Part shown: piece after piece, positions 8,724 to 18,567 of the stretch
Layout: every line of letters starts with the position of its first letter
Numbering within the stretch: the first letter of the stretch is position 1
NCBI GenBank assembly: GCA_963800255.1
Contig: CAWDAK010000009.1
Location: forward strand, 372,001-436,000
Direction: 5' to 3'
From: DATFVA01 sp963800255
GTDB taxonomy: Bacteria; Bacteroidota; Ignavibacteria; Ignavibacteriales; Ignavibacteriaceae
DNA length: 64,000 nt
Notes under the pieces: model-generated
Told to the model about the DNA's origin: nothing
Database searches by the model: none
Seen by the model: the letters and a program-made list of their open reading frames with translations, nothing else
Program-made: the position numbers and the translations under genes

Positions 8724-9700
8724 AAGCCGAGTATAATTGAAAACCTGTGAGCTGACCCTAATCTGGAAAAGTTAGAGTAAGCATAATCAAAAGTAAATTC
8801 AGCAATCGATATCGGAACTTTTACTCCGGCTCCGAATGTATAGTTCTGTTCTTCAACGTTGAATTTATAACCGCCTCTAAGGAAGAACATATGTTTCCAT
8901 GAATACTCCATTCCGGTAGAAACATTCTCACTATTATCATTAGGATGGTTAAGCTGAATTGCTGTAGTAATTTTATTTAAATCGTCCTCATAGGGTTCAA
9001 ATGCAAAACCAATACGAAATATTGTCGGGGGTGAAAATGACTGCCATTCCGACACCTTCCTCTTGCCTACAAGCACAACATCGCCGTCAGGGGCAAGCTG
9101 ATTCCCGAAATTTGAAACAGTAACAGCGAACCTTGTCGATCCAAGCCCGGTCCAGTAATAGGTACCCAGATCTATCATTACTCCCCGCATCTTAAGCTTA
9201 TCAAGAGTCTCCTCCATATACCGGACAGTACCTCCAAAGCTGAACTGATCTGTCATACGCCGTGAATATGTAACCGCAAGGGCAAGGTCACCGAATCCGA
9301 AATATTCACCTGTTCCGAAAGGAGCATATTCGGTAGTTACAGGCATATCAGCCATAGATAGAGATGTCAGGGCAACACCGAATGAATTATTTTCATCCAT
9401 GTGATAGACTATTCCGAGGAAATCATGGTTAATATCAGCAACCCATTTATTGTGTGAGAAGAAAACTTCGTTGGTTGAAAATTGCGAGAGCCCAGCCGGG
9501 TTCCAGTAGAGTGCAGAAGCATCATTTGATAATGCCACAAATGCATCACCCAGGGCGCTTGCTCTGCCGCCTACCCCGATCTTTAGAAACTGTGCAGTTG
9601 AAATTCCGGCTCTCTGTCCTCCCAGCACCGGAAAGAGCTGAGCCCTGGTTTCAAAAATACCGGTAAGTAAGAATATTATGAGTATAACTTTTTTCATCAT
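8720..9700 (-). CDS. PorV/PorQ-family outer-membrane beta-barrel protein
   Basis: Signal peptide (residues 1-20), then the family hallmark QFLKIGVGGRASALGDAFVA and ALYWNPAGLS. The rest is a beta-barrel of FadL-like type ending in a strand with terminal leucine (HRFSIILGL). 326 residues, normal for the family. PorV in Porphyromonas carries T9SS cargo from the translocon to the attachment complex; paralogues are common in Ignavibacteria. Coupling to a T9SS-sorted PLD protein two genes downstream suggests it helps that protein's surface delivery (inference). It overlaps the TonB receptor stop by 1 nt and the NHL gene by 4 nt. Confidence 0.88.
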   Translation of the reverse strand: MMKKVILIIFLLTGIFETRAQLFPVLGGQRAGISTAQFLKIGVGGRASALGDAFVALSNDASALYWNPAGLSQFSTNEVFFSHNKWVADINHDFLGIVYHMDENNSFGVALTSLSMADMPVTTEYAPFGTGEYFGFGDLALAVTYSRRMTDQFSFGGTVRYMEETLDKLKMRGVMIDLGTYYWTGLGSTRFAVTVSNFGNQLAPDGDVVLVGKRKVSEWQSFSPPTIFRIGFAFEPYEDDLNKITTAIQLNHPNDNSENVSTGMEYSWKHMFFLRGGYKFNVEEQNYTFGAGVKVPISIAEFTFDYAYSNFSRLGSAHRFSIILGL

Positions 9701-12510
9701 TAAAACCTTAAACTAACTCCTAGTTTCACATTACGTCTTGTAAGATATCTGGCCGGATTAAGAGGGTACGGTGAGATAGGAGCCTGGAGATCAGGATACC
9801 TGGGATCGTTCCACGTAACCGGAATATTATCGCCGTATTCATATGCCTCCCCGGTAACAGGATTTATAATTGCTGAATTTTTTGTATCCAGCAGATTATT
9901 AACCTCAACAAAAACAGAAAACTTCAGGTTATTTATATCAAAATAACGCTCGAAGTTCAGATCTACCCAGAACCAGTTGTCTCCAATTTTGGTATTCCGC
10001 TCATTCGGGATTGTATTATACTCAGCCCGTCCGTCGGTTGTATAACTTCCTGTAAATACAGCCGGAGTATATCTTTTTCCTGATTCGAAGAAAAACCTGA
10101 GATATAAATTGTAATTATCCAGTATGCCGTTTCCAAATCCGAATAAAGCGTTATCCTTCTCAACATAAAAATTGGTCGTCAGGTTTATCGTAAGCGGTCT
10201 GTCCCAATTAGCGTAATCCTCGGTTATTGTTTCATTAAGGTCACCCCTTGCAATAAGAACTCCTTCATCCGGAGATGAACTTTTTGTAGTTATGATTGCG
10301 TAAGATACTGAAGCATCACCCGTAAACCACTTATCAATTCTTTTCTTGTACTCAAGTTCTAACCCGCGCGACCTTGCATAATCTGAATTGACGTAAGTAA
10401 TAAAACTCTGTGTGGCAAACCGGGCTGAGCTTATCTTCGCAGAACGGGTTGTCACATAATCGAATATATCCTTATAGTATGCGGTTACTTTAAGGACATC
10501 ATCATTTGTAAATTGTGTTTTCAGTCCAAGCTCATAGGCAACAGTTGTTTCCGGATTCAGGTCGGGATTTCCGAACTTTTGAAAAGATGACTGTGCATTT
10601 AAAGGATTAAGTTTTGCATACACGAACTGAGGGTTCGGCCATTTGCTGAAGTGACCGTAAGAAAAGAATAAAGTCTGATTATCGGATACCGGATGTGAGA
10701 TACCAAGCCTCGGGCTAAGCCTGGCTTTAAATCTCCTTCCCCCGAACCAGCTGAATGTATCTTCAGCGTAGCGGGTCCTTATTTCGTCAGGTATCGTGAC
10801 TACATCAGGGTTCTTAACAGCCTCATCAACATATTTGCCAGGGAACCAGTAATCCATACGCATCCCGAAATTCAGTATCATTCCGCTGAAGTTTATATTA
10901 TCCTGAGCATAAAATGCTCCCTGTGCGGGGAAGACATGGTAGATATCATTATTTAACCCTAATGCCCCGACCCAGGGTTTAACTATCTCAACAACCTGCA
11001 TTTCCTGGAACTGAAGATTAAAGCCTGCTTTAAATTTATTTTTTTCGTCAAAGAAACTGGTTATATCTCCCCGTAAAGCCGACTCACTGAAAAAGTGGTC
11101 ACGCCAGGTACTTGGATTACCAACATCCCAGAAACCATCACCAGGAATTACTCCAATTGTATCACGATTTGTATTGTAATACTCTATAGGAAAGTTGACT
11201 ATATCCTTCGGTTCAGAATAGTCATACCAGTTTCTTCCGTTGGCATCAGCCCTCAGGTTTGTGTAGAAATGACTTAATTTTAGTTCGTAATACGTATTTG
11301 CATTCAACGTATGAGTAACCGTAAAGGAATGATACTCATTGTTGTGGGTGAATGTATTAGCCTGGTCGAGTATATTCTGAAATTCGTACTGGTAGCCCGG
11401 ACTAGGTTCAACATACTCAAGGTTAGTCTGAAGCGACTGTGAATTCTGATTAATATCAACAGACTGATTGTATGAGTAAACAAATTTCAATGTGGGAGAA
11501 TATTTATATGAAAGCTTTCCAAGCCAGAACCAGCTGTTCTCAGCTTCGGGAGCAAACCTGGTTCCACCGAATGTAGATGAATAAAGCTGATTAGCTGTTA
11601 ACTTGGAATATCCTTGTGTAATTCCATCGCTGAATCCTGCGTGAAAACTTCCAAAAAAAGACAACTCTCCGGGAATCTGAAGCCCGATTGCCGGAAGCAA
11701 TTTTGATGTAATGGGTTCCGGTCCGCTTAAATTGGCTTCCATAATGTTGATATTGAAAACATGAGGCGATGAAAGATTTCCAAGATTATCCCGTTTATAC
11801 GATACATAGCCGCTGTATTTTTCTCCGCCTTCGCGTGTTTTAACGTTTACAATTCCTGAAGTAGCCTGGCCATATTCGGCATTAAATCCTCCGGTTATCA
11901 CCTCAACTTCTTCGATTGCGTTTGCACTCAGCTGCAGTCCAAAGCCTGTCCCTGACAGTGGGTCCTGAACGTTTACACCATCTAAGAGGAATGCATTCTC
12001 ATACGACCTGCCTCCGCGGATATGGATTGTATTATCTGTTTTAACAATACCCGCCTGCTGGGTTACTACGTCAGTAATATTTTCAACTATTGAATTCTCT
12101 ATATCCTCTTTCGAAATATCTTTCTTGCTCTGGGTTTCTTCAACATCCATTAAAGGTTTCTCGCCTACTACAACTACATCCTGGTCCAGCGTTAATACTG
12201 TTTCTTCAAGTTTTACATCAAGTTCCTTTGTCTTGCCTGATACAATCTCAATCCCGGTAAACCGTACCGTTTTATATCCGATAAGGGAGATATCAACATT
12301 GTAATTTCCAGGTGAAATCCCGCCGATTTTGAATTTACCGTTGATGTCCGTGGCTGCACCGTAATAAGTACCCTTTAAGATTACATTAACCCCGGGAAGT
12401 GCTTCGCCTGTCCCGGCATCGTTTACATTTCCTATCAATGTACCTGATTGAGCTGATGCAGCTGCTGTCAAAGCAAGACCAAGTATGATGACCGCTATTA
12501 TTCTGCTCAT
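9700..12510 (-). CDS. TonB-dependent outer-membrane receptor with carboxypeptidase-regulatory-like N-domain
   Basis: 936 residues. Signal peptide 1-20, then a CarboxypepD_reg-like beta-sandwich (about 22-110: GTLIGNVNDAGTGEALPGVN). The plug domain (about 125-240) has IHIRGGRSYENAFLLDGVNV and VITGGFNAEYGQATSGIVNV. A 22-strand-type barrel ends in aromatic phenylalanine (GVSLRF). It imports a ligand through the outer membrane using TonB energy; the ligand is not evident. Start overlaps the upstream lipoprotein by 4 nt and the end overlaps the PorV-like gene by 1 nt. A SusC-like role with a neighbouring lipoprotein is possible, but the lipoprotein is not a recognisable SusD. Confidence 0.93.
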   Translation of the reverse strand: MSRIIAVIILGLALTAAASAQSGTLIGNVNDAGTGEALPGVNVILKGTYYGAATDINGKFKIGGISPGNYNVDISLIGYKTVRFTGIEIVSGKTKELDVKLEETVLTLDQDVVVVGEKPLMDVEETQSKKDISKEDIENSIVENITDVVTQQAGIVKTDNTIHIRGGRSYENAFLLDGVNVQDPLSGTGFGLQLSANAIEEVEVITGGFNAEYGQATSGIVNVKTREGGEKYSGYVSYKRDNLGNLSSPHVFNINIMEANLSGPEPITSKLLPAIGLQIPGELSFFGSFHAGFSDGITQGYSKLTANQLYSSTFGGTRFAPEAENSWFWLGKLSYKYSPTLKFVYSYNQSVDINQNSQSLQTNLEYVEPSPGYQYEFQNILDQANTFTHNNEYHSFTVTHTLNANTYYELKLSHFYTNLRADANGRNWYDYSEPKDIVNFPIEYYNTNRDTIGVIPGDGFWDVGNPSTWRDHFFSESALRGDITSFFDEKNKFKAGFNLQFQEMQVVEIVKPWVGALGLNNDIYHVFPAQGAFYAQDNINFSGMILNFGMRMDYWFPGKYVDEAVKNPDVVTIPDEIRTRYAEDTFSWFGGRRFKARLSPRLGISHPVSDNQTLFFSYGHFSKWPNPQFVYAKLNPLNAQSSFQKFGNPDLNPETTVAYELGLKTQFTNDDVLKVTAYYKDIFDYVTTRSAKISSARFATQSFITYVNSDYARSRGLELEYKKRIDKWFTGDASVSYAIITTKSSSPDEGVLIARGDLNETITEDYANWDRPLTINLTTNFYVEKDNALFGFGNGILDNYNLYLRFFFESGKRYTPAVFTGSYTTDGRAEYNTIPNERNTKIGDNWFWVDLNFERYFDINNLKFSVFVEVNNLLDTKNSAIINPVTGEAYEYGDNIPVTWNDPRYPDLQAPISPYPLNPARYLTRRNVKLGVSLRF

Positions 12511-14033
12511 TGCGTAACTCCGAAATCTTCAATCAAAACTTTTTGCAGCAAATCCTTCACATTCCCGGTTCCGTTGCATTTATTAAGCGGGAGTCCTATG
12601 AAGAACAGGCTTTTGGGATTGTTAAAAAATCCTATGTACCCGGGCAGCTCATTATTCGGAAAATAATATAGAGGCACAGAACCATATGAACTCAAGGAAA
12701 ATGATTTAATCCTGTAAAGCGCTGCCGTTGTTGCCAGTCCCGGATAAGAAGGATCCGTTAAGTCTGTTGAAAGCCGGGTTCCGGCAAATATTGAATTTGC
12801 TGTATAGAGAGTATCTGTGTTAACGGGTAAAAAACTGCTGATTACAGCAAGATCAATGTTCTGAAGGAACTGCATGCTGAATGCTATTTTACCGCCGGCA
12901 TCTAAAAATTTTTGAGTAGTTGATGCCATCAGGTCAAGAGATGGATTATTGTCAGCATACCAGAAAGCGTATTTGAATAATCTCATTGTCTGCAGAAAAG
13001 TTACATTTCTGTAAGGAAGTGGATTTTGAATAAGATCAAGTACATCGTATTTATCTGCCAGGCCCAGACTATCCATCATAGAAGCGTAGAATTGTGGAGC
13101 ATTATCAGGTAGAGCATAGTCATCAACAATCAACAGCTTTCCCTTAGGTTTTTTCACATACCAGGTTTTACCCGAATCAGGTAATGAAATAAATCCTGAA
13201 CTGGCTCCGGAAATGTCAACAGCCTCTATGTATATTTTATTATTGCTGTTATATTCCAGTCCGTACAGTTTCTCCGGGAAGACATTATTTTCCTGTCCTT
13301 CTATTAATATATCCATTCCGGGATTACCCGACTGAAAATCATTCGTCCTCAAAGTTATGTTCCTGATATTACCATACAGAGAAACAGTATTACCTGAATC
13401 GGAGGAGTCATTCAGAACAATATTTATTTTTTGAATTGTGTTATCACCATCAAGATCTCCTGCGTTCCATCCAAAAGACATTACCGGGAAGGAAGTATCA
13501 GGCAGAGTACTGAGCGAATTCCAGCTGATTGTGGGAGACGTGTTACGCAACGGGAAGTTCAATTCTGCTGGTGTCGGGTCAATTAATCCAACATCATAAA
13601 ATTTTTCACCCGGGTCATGGGTGCCGTTATTGTTTGCATCTATGAATGGTTCAGGTCCAAAGTCGATACCATTTTGTTTAATATCATTATCGTATGTTCC
13701 GTTTCCACCGTTATCAACGGCTGAAACCTGGAAAAGGTAAGTAGTATCAGCAGCGCCTATCTGCAAAGCAAATGTGCTGTCATTCGAAGCGGTGAATGAC
13801 CAGTTGGTTCCATTCCATGAGAAGTAGAACCCAACAATATTTCCATCGGAATCATCGCCCCACCATGAAACTGTCAATTTTGTAGGCTGTGGAGTTATAG
13901 TTGAGTCCGGAATCAGAGATAACCCTGTTTCAGGAGGTTTATTTGCGGCCGGATTATCGGCCGGGTTATCATAACAGGAATAGAGTCCCGATATAATAAA
14001 TAATACCAGGAAGAACACAGAAAGTTTTTTCAT
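12507..14033 (-). CDS. Large outer-membrane lipoprotein with FnIII-like domain, function unknown
   Basis: I choose ATG 14033 because it gives MKKLSVFFLVLFIISGLYSC, a clean lipoprotein signal with lipobox LYSC; an ATG five codons earlier (14048) is also open. Residues about 35-110 look like a fibronectin type III domain (LTVSWWGDDSDGNIVGFYFS). A calcium-loop-like DANNNGTHDPGE follows near residue 135. The C-terminal third (KGKLLIVDDYALPDNAPQFY onward) resembles an alpha/beta fold with a flavodoxin- or amidotransferase-like beginning, but I cannot name a family. It heads the five-gene overlapping run and probably partners the TonB receptor. A hairpin at 14081-14104 lies just upstream. Confidence 0.8.
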   Translation of the reverse strand: MKKLSVFFLVLFIISGLYSCYDNPADNPAANKPPETGLSLIPDSTITPQPTKLTVSWWGDDSDGNIVGFYFSWNGTNWSFTASNDSTFALQIGAADTTYLFQVSAVDNGGNGTYDNDIKQNGIDFGPEPFIDANNNGTHDPGEKFYDVGLIDPTPAELNFPLRNTSPTISWNSLSTLPDTSFPVMSFGWNAGDLDGDNTIQKINIVLNDSSDSGNTVSLYGNIRNITLRTNDFQSGNPGMDILIEGQENNVFPEKLYGLEYNSNNKIYIEAVDISGASSGFISLPDSGKTWYVKKPKGKLLIVDDYALPDNAPQFYASMMDSLGLADKYDVLDLIQNPLPYRNVTFLQTMRLFKYAFWYADNNPSLDLMASTTQKFLDAGGKIAFSMQFLQNIDLAVISSFLPVNTDTLYTANSIFAGTRLSTDLTDPSYPGLATTAALYRIKSFSLSSYGSVPLYYFPNNELPGYIGFFNNPKSLFFIGLPLNKCNGTGNVKDLLQKVLIEDFGVTQ

Positions 14034-14080
14034 TAAAGTCAGTAACAAATAATTTATTCAGTTCCTTGATTAAATAAGGA

Positions 14081-14104
14081 CTGATTCATCAATGGATGAA
14101 TCAG
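14081..14104 (-). terminator. Intercistronic hairpin, possible attenuator
   Basis: Perfect 10-bp stem (CTGATTCATC / GATGAATCAG) with a 4-nt loop, between the stop of the 700-residue secreted protein and the lipoprotein gene. On the minus strand it is followed by a moderately T-rich stretch (TCCTTATTTAATC), so termination would be partial. It could reduce transcription into the five-gene receptor block or protect the 3' end of the upstream mRNA. Confidence 0.55.
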
Positions 14105-14119
14105 CCCGTAAATTTTTCT

Positions 14120-16222
14120 TTACTTAAGAAGTATCATTTTCTTAACCTGGGTATAATCCCCTGCTTCCAGGCTGTAGAAATATATACCTGAAGGCAATGA
14201 AGAAGCATTGAAGGTTACAGTATAAGTACCCTGACTCTGAGTTTGATTAACCAGAGTTTTAACCTGCTGTCCGAGTATATTGAATACCTTTAATGTAACG
14301 TTGCTGATGTGAGGTATGGAATAGACAATCTTTGTTGAGGGATTGAAAGGATTAGGATAATTCTGCTCAACACTGAATGTCTTAGGTGATGTATTTTCCT
14401 GTTTTATAGCGGTTGAATACCCAACGAAATCATCATCTTTCCTGGGAACAAGTTTGTAGTTGCTGTAAGAGTAATACATTATGCCTTTCAGCTTCTGGAA
14501 AGTTGCACCAAGCTGGATCAGAATAGTCCCTGGTTCACCCGAACCATTATGATATGAATTGCTGCCGTCCTCAAGCTCCGCGCGGGTATCGCCGGTGCCG
14601 TCACTTACAAGTATTTCACCGAAATTGCTGCCGCCGTCTGCATTGATGTTTGTAATAGTCACATCATCAAATTCAACCAGAACGCTTTCCCATTTCTCTT
14701 TTTCAACCTCACCGTCGCCGAGGAGTCCCATCTCTCCTGTTGTAATTACCTGGGCATCAGGGAGCGGGTTGTTGGATGATACTACGTTATAAGCAGTAAT
14801 GTTATTTATAACAGTTACGCCGAATGATTCCTGAACAGTACCGGTAAGGGTAACGAGATCGCCTCGTTTAAGATTAAGAAGTTCAGTACCGAGGGAGCCG
14901 CCAAAACTGAATTCAATACCGCTCCATGGACCTGACCCATCCTGAATATAGCTTCTCAAGAATGAGGTTGTACCATATCCTTTAATATCGGAAGTATCAG
15001 ACGTTACAACTCCCTGCAGGGTTACATTGTAATTGGTATATCCGCTGTAGCCGCCGCCGAATGGACTGTACTGCACATCCCTTATTCCAACAGGTCTGTT
15101 CAGCACGAGATAAAAATAATCGTCATGAAGGGTATCAACAGGATTTACACTTATCAACCCGTCATTGTCCTGTGACCAGAGATAAAAATCTACTACTGAA
15201 GAATCACTGTTAACGCCGGGTATAGTTGCCCTGTATGTGGTATCTGACCCGTTAAATGTCATTGGAAGCATCATACGCTGTCCGCCGTCAACCCTGTAAT
15301 AAAGCCTGCTTTCCTGAACCGTTCCGTCAAGGTCCTTTATCTTCGCAGAAATTTCAACCGCCTGGTTTGGAGCAATTTCGTTAGTGTTTCTGCGTATGGT
15401 TGTGATTGAAGGAGGAGACTGCTGTATCGGACCGATATCTCCGGGATATACAGGGACAATATAATAACCATCGGCCCTGGTGTTTATAATACCACGGATG
15501 TATGTTAATATCGAACCATCCTGGGGCGGATCATAAGTGGTTAAACCTGTCAGTCTGTGAGTCCTAAGTGTAAAATAACCCGACTGATCATACATATGCA
15601 TCGTATTGCCATCTGCATCATGGAAGTTGAATACGCCCGAGGAAGTATTCCTGTCGCTGGTTATTACGTTCCTTATAATGACGTACATATTTTCATATTT
15701 CTCTGAGGCAAAATTGTACTGCCCGTTATTATCAAAATCTGAAACCTGGAGTTCAATGGGATCCGGTCTTTTAGACAGCATACTGTCAATACTCACCGGA
15801 GTTGTCGGTGTAACCAGCTGTATCAATTCTGTAGACGTATAATATTCTGTAACCACACCTGTGAACTTTACAATTTGTGCAGTATCAATAATATCGAAAA
15901 ATGTCTGCTGACCGGTAGCTGCAGAAGTATCTGTCTGAAGAATATTCAGTCCTCCGTATACATTACCATCCTTATCTTCAATATAAGTCACCCAGCGTGG
16001 ACCGGCTGCAATAATAGGACGTCTGTCAGTACTCGGGTCAACCAGCGGGGAGACCATAACGGTTCCTCTAACTTCTACCGTATCACCTGTTAATGGTGAA
16101 GGAGGATCAATGGTTGTATCTGCAACAAACTGGATATCCTGGATTGTAACCAATGGATACTGCTGCGCGAAGATCAGGCCGCCGCAAAGCAAAAACATTG
16201 CTAACAGTAAACTTCTTTTCAT
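14120..16222 (-). CDS. Secreted multidomain protein with OB-fold-like modules and T9SS type A sorting domain
   Basis: 700 residues. Signal peptide 1-19 ending FAQQ. Residues about 20-265 and 390-600 contain repeated OB-fold-like beta domains (DTVEVRGTVMVSP, YNVTLQGVVTSDTSDIKG, RGDLVTLTGTVQESFG). This is the type found in extracellular nucleases and the DUF5689 group. An Ig-like domain lies between them (about 275-355). The tail (about 615-700) is a T9SS type A sorting domain with NYPNPFNPSTKI and KKMILLK. No catalytic nuclease motif is visible, so it may bind rather than cut its target. It lies 19 nt after the gene ending at 16242, so both are probably co-transcribed. Confidence 0.85.
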   Translation of the reverse strand: MKRSLLLAMFLLCGGLIFAQQYPLVTIQDIQFVADTTIDPPSPLTGDTVEVRGTVMVSPLVDPSTDRRPIIAAGPRWVTYIEDKDGNVYGGLNILQTDTSAATGQQTFFDIIDTAQIVKFTGVVTEYYTSTELIQLVTPTTPVSIDSMLSKRPDPIELQVSDFDNNGQYNFASEKYENMYVIIRNVITSDRNTSSGVFNFHDADGNTMHMYDQSGYFTLRTHRLTGLTTYDPPQDGSILTYIRGIINTRADGYYIVPVYPGDIGPIQQSPPSITTIRRNTNEIAPNQAVEISAKIKDLDGTVQESRLYYRVDGGQRMMLPMTFNGSDTTYRATIPGVNSDSSVVDFYLWSQDNDGLISVNPVDTLHDDYFYLVLNRPVGIRDVQYSPFGGGYSGYTNYNVTLQGVVTSDTSDIKGYGTTSFLRSYIQDGSGPWSGIEFSFGGSLGTELLNLKRGDLVTLTGTVQESFGVTVINNITAYNVVSSNNPLPDAQVITTGEMGLLGDGEVEKEKWESVLVEFDDVTITNINADGGSNFGEILVSDGTGDTRAELEDGSNSYHNGSGEPGTILIQLGATFQKLKGIMYYSYSNYKLVPRKDDDFVGYSTAIKQENTSPKTFSVEQNYPNPFNPSTKIVYSIPHISNVTLKVFNILGQQVKTLVNQTQSQGTYTVTFNASSLPSGIYFYSLEAGDYTQVKKMILLK

Positions 16223-16241
16223 AGTACGCTCTCCTTTAATT

Positions 16242-18356
16242 TTATTTTACAATTAAAAACTTGCCGGTTTTAATATCACCATTCCGGTTATTTTTTACCG
16301 TGAACAAATACATACCTGTTGCTATTGCCTGATCGTTATCTGTTATAAGATCCCAGGCATGCTCTCCTCCGGACATTTTCTGCTTTCCACCGCTTGAATA
16401 ATTTTCAAACCACCTCAAATCGGAGCCATTGCTCTGTTCATTATGAGTTATCCTTTTAACGACATCACCTGACAAAGTGTAAATGGTTATTTCACACTCA
16501 GCGGGCAGGTTATAGAAATAAATCTTTCTAAGCCGTTCCGAACCACCGTCCCATACAGCATTTGAATAGTAAGGATTTGGATAAACACCAACTTCAACTG
16601 ACGGAGCTTCAGCAGGAGGAGTACCGGGTATTATCCTGTTAAGAGTAGATAGGGAACTTGATTCCAGGCTTTCAAGGTTATTTGAGGGGTCACCTTTATC
16701 AAACGCCGTTACAGCAAATAAATACTGCCAGCCGTTTAGAAGGTTATTTAACTCATACTTATAATAATATTGTGTAGGATCATTTGGAAAAGCTACCGGC
16801 TGATCCAGTTTTACTGCCGAAAAACCAGTATTATAACTATAGTTATTGTTTGAGCTGTCAAATTCAGCAAGAAGAACAAGAGAAGAAAGAATATCCTGCT
16901 TTTGTGATAGATCAAATCCTGATTCTGTCCTGTAAATACGGTATCCTTCAAAATCTTTTAAGGCAGAGATAGGATCTACAGAACTTTCAGATCTTTTATC
17001 CCAATAAATTGTAGCCTTCTGATTTCCCGGAATTACTTTAACGTGTGGTAAAACTGGAGGAGATGGCAGAACATACCGTGTTATTTTTCCATCGCCGTTA
17101 AGATCCTCACCGGCATCAAGTACACCATTACGGTTCCTGTCCTCACCAAAATAAGCCCTTAGAGCCCAATCTGCATTAGAATATAGGTTTGTTTTCTGTT
17201 CTTCATTATCAATTGCAGCCGGGTCATTACCATATTTCTTTGCACATACTACTGCGTAAACTACATTAAGAGAGTCACCGGGAGCAATCTTATGAAAAGG
17301 ACCTTTAGTAATAAGTATCGACCTGTTTGAAGGTGTCTTAAGATCGGCTGGATTAACTCCGCTTCCATACCGGTTGTTTCCGCCGAAGTATCCCTGCATC
17401 TTTCTGTATCTCTGGATATCATCAATTGGAGAGAAAAAATTCGGATCAACTGCGTTCCTGAACTGCCAGCTTACAAAATTTACAGTTGGTAATGAATCAT
17501 TCCCTGCCTGTATTTTTTGGGGAAGTGCTGGTGTAGAACCCAGCTGCTGAATACCGACATAACTATCTGTATACCCTATATCTCCGGTTGCATCAAATTC
17601 ATAAGCTATCTTCAATGAATCACTATAGCCGTCCCCTCCCTTATTAAAAAATGCTCCATCAAAATGGCGTCCTGTAATTTTTGTATTCCTTACAACAGCA
17701 TCCGTCCAGAGTCCTACGTATACACTGTCAATATATTTGTTGGTTACATTTTTAATTGTATAGTTCTGGATTACAAAGAAATTAGCAAAGGGAAAATTCC
17801 AGGCATACGTTTCTTCATGGATACTTAATCCCAGCGGGTCGTGGTTTACAATAGGTTCTCCATTTGAGTAAACAACATTTGTGTCCACGTAATCCATTAA
17901 AAAATCCTGGTGTGAAATAGCATCAGGTGAGTAGAAGCGTGACTCAATTAACGAGGATCTTTCAGCTACAAAACTTCCAGGAGAGTTAGTGTACTCAAAC
18001 CCACCGCCCCTTGATGAGACAGATGCGGCATCTACGGCTCCTGTTGTAACATAAGGACCTGTTCTGCCATTCCCTAAAGAATCATTCGCTATGAAGCCGC
18101 CGATCCAGAGTCCCCCGTCGAAGATATGCTCTATGCCGCTTCCTAAAGGGTATTCGCAGGACGGCTGATCGGGCCAGGTAATAAAGCCATTCCCATATGT
18201 GCCGAAATTTGTGACGGTTAAGCCGATATTCCCCACATTAGTATAGTGCGAATCATCGTCTTCAATAGTTTTTTTTACCTTCTTATCATCTCCCCCGTTA
18301 TATGTGAAGGCGCAGAAAAGCAGGATTGTGGAAACAAACAGTAACTTATATTTCAT
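16242..18356 (-). CDS. Large exported protein of unknown function with calcium-loop motif and C-terminal sorting-like domain
   Basis: 704 residues with a signal peptide (1-19). The N-terminal half is rich in beta structure and contains GIEHIFDGGLWIGGFI. A duplicated calcium-binding-type loop follows (DRNRNGVLDAGEDLNGDGKI). A fibronectin-like segment is at about 420-560. The C-terminal 110 residues (VGVYPNPYY through TGMYLFTVKN, ending GKFLIVK) resemble a T9SS sorting domain, although the usual NYPNPFNP is replaced by a YPNPYY form. First gene of the surface locus, so the promoter should be in the 18357-18567 gap. Function unknown; probably structural or adhesive. Confidence 0.8.
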   Translation of the reverse strand: MKYKLLFVSTILLFCAFTYNGGDDKKVKKTIEDDDSHYTNVGNIGLTVTNFGTYGNGFITWPDQPSCEYPLGSGIEHIFDGGLWIGGFIANDSLGNGRTGPYVTTGAVDAASVSSRGGGFEYTNSPGSFVAERSSLIESRFYSPDAISHQDFLMDYVDTNVVYSNGEPIVNHDPLGLSIHEETYAWNFPFANFFVIQNYTIKNVTNKYIDSVYVGLWTDAVVRNTKITGRHFDGAFFNKGGDGYSDSLKIAYEFDATGDIGYTDSYVGIQQLGSTPALPQKIQAGNDSLPTVNFVSWQFRNAVDPNFFSPIDDIQRYRKMQGYFGGNNRYGSGVNPADLKTPSNRSILITKGPFHKIAPGDSLNVVYAVVCAKKYGNDPAAIDNEEQKTNLYSNADWALRAYFGEDRNRNGVLDAGEDLNGDGKITRYVLPSPPVLPHVKVIPGNQKATIYWDKRSESSVDPISALKDFEGYRIYRTESGFDLSQKQDILSSLVLLAEFDSSNNNYSYNTGFSAVKLDQPVAFPNDPTQYYYKYELNNLLNGWQYLFAVTAFDKGDPSNNLESLESSSLSTLNRIIPGTPPAEAPSVEVGVYPNPYYSNAVWDGGSERLRKIYFYNLPAECEITIYTLSGDVVKRITHNEQSNGSDLRWFENYSSGGKQKMSGGEHAWDLITDNDQAIATGMYLFTVKNNRNGDIKTGKFLIVK

Positions 18357-18567
18357 CTACAAAATTTTATTTAAGGAAATAATACAAGAAGAATCTTGCG
18401 GATTTATCTATATCAAAATTACGAGCCAAAAATAAGCAGTTTAAGGTTAGGAACAAATACAAAACAGACTTCATATATTATTTTATTGTTAAATGGAGGA
18501 AAAACGGGAGGAAAAATTTTTACCCATTTTAAATAAATTTAAGTGCCATTCTAAATGACAAATCCCC

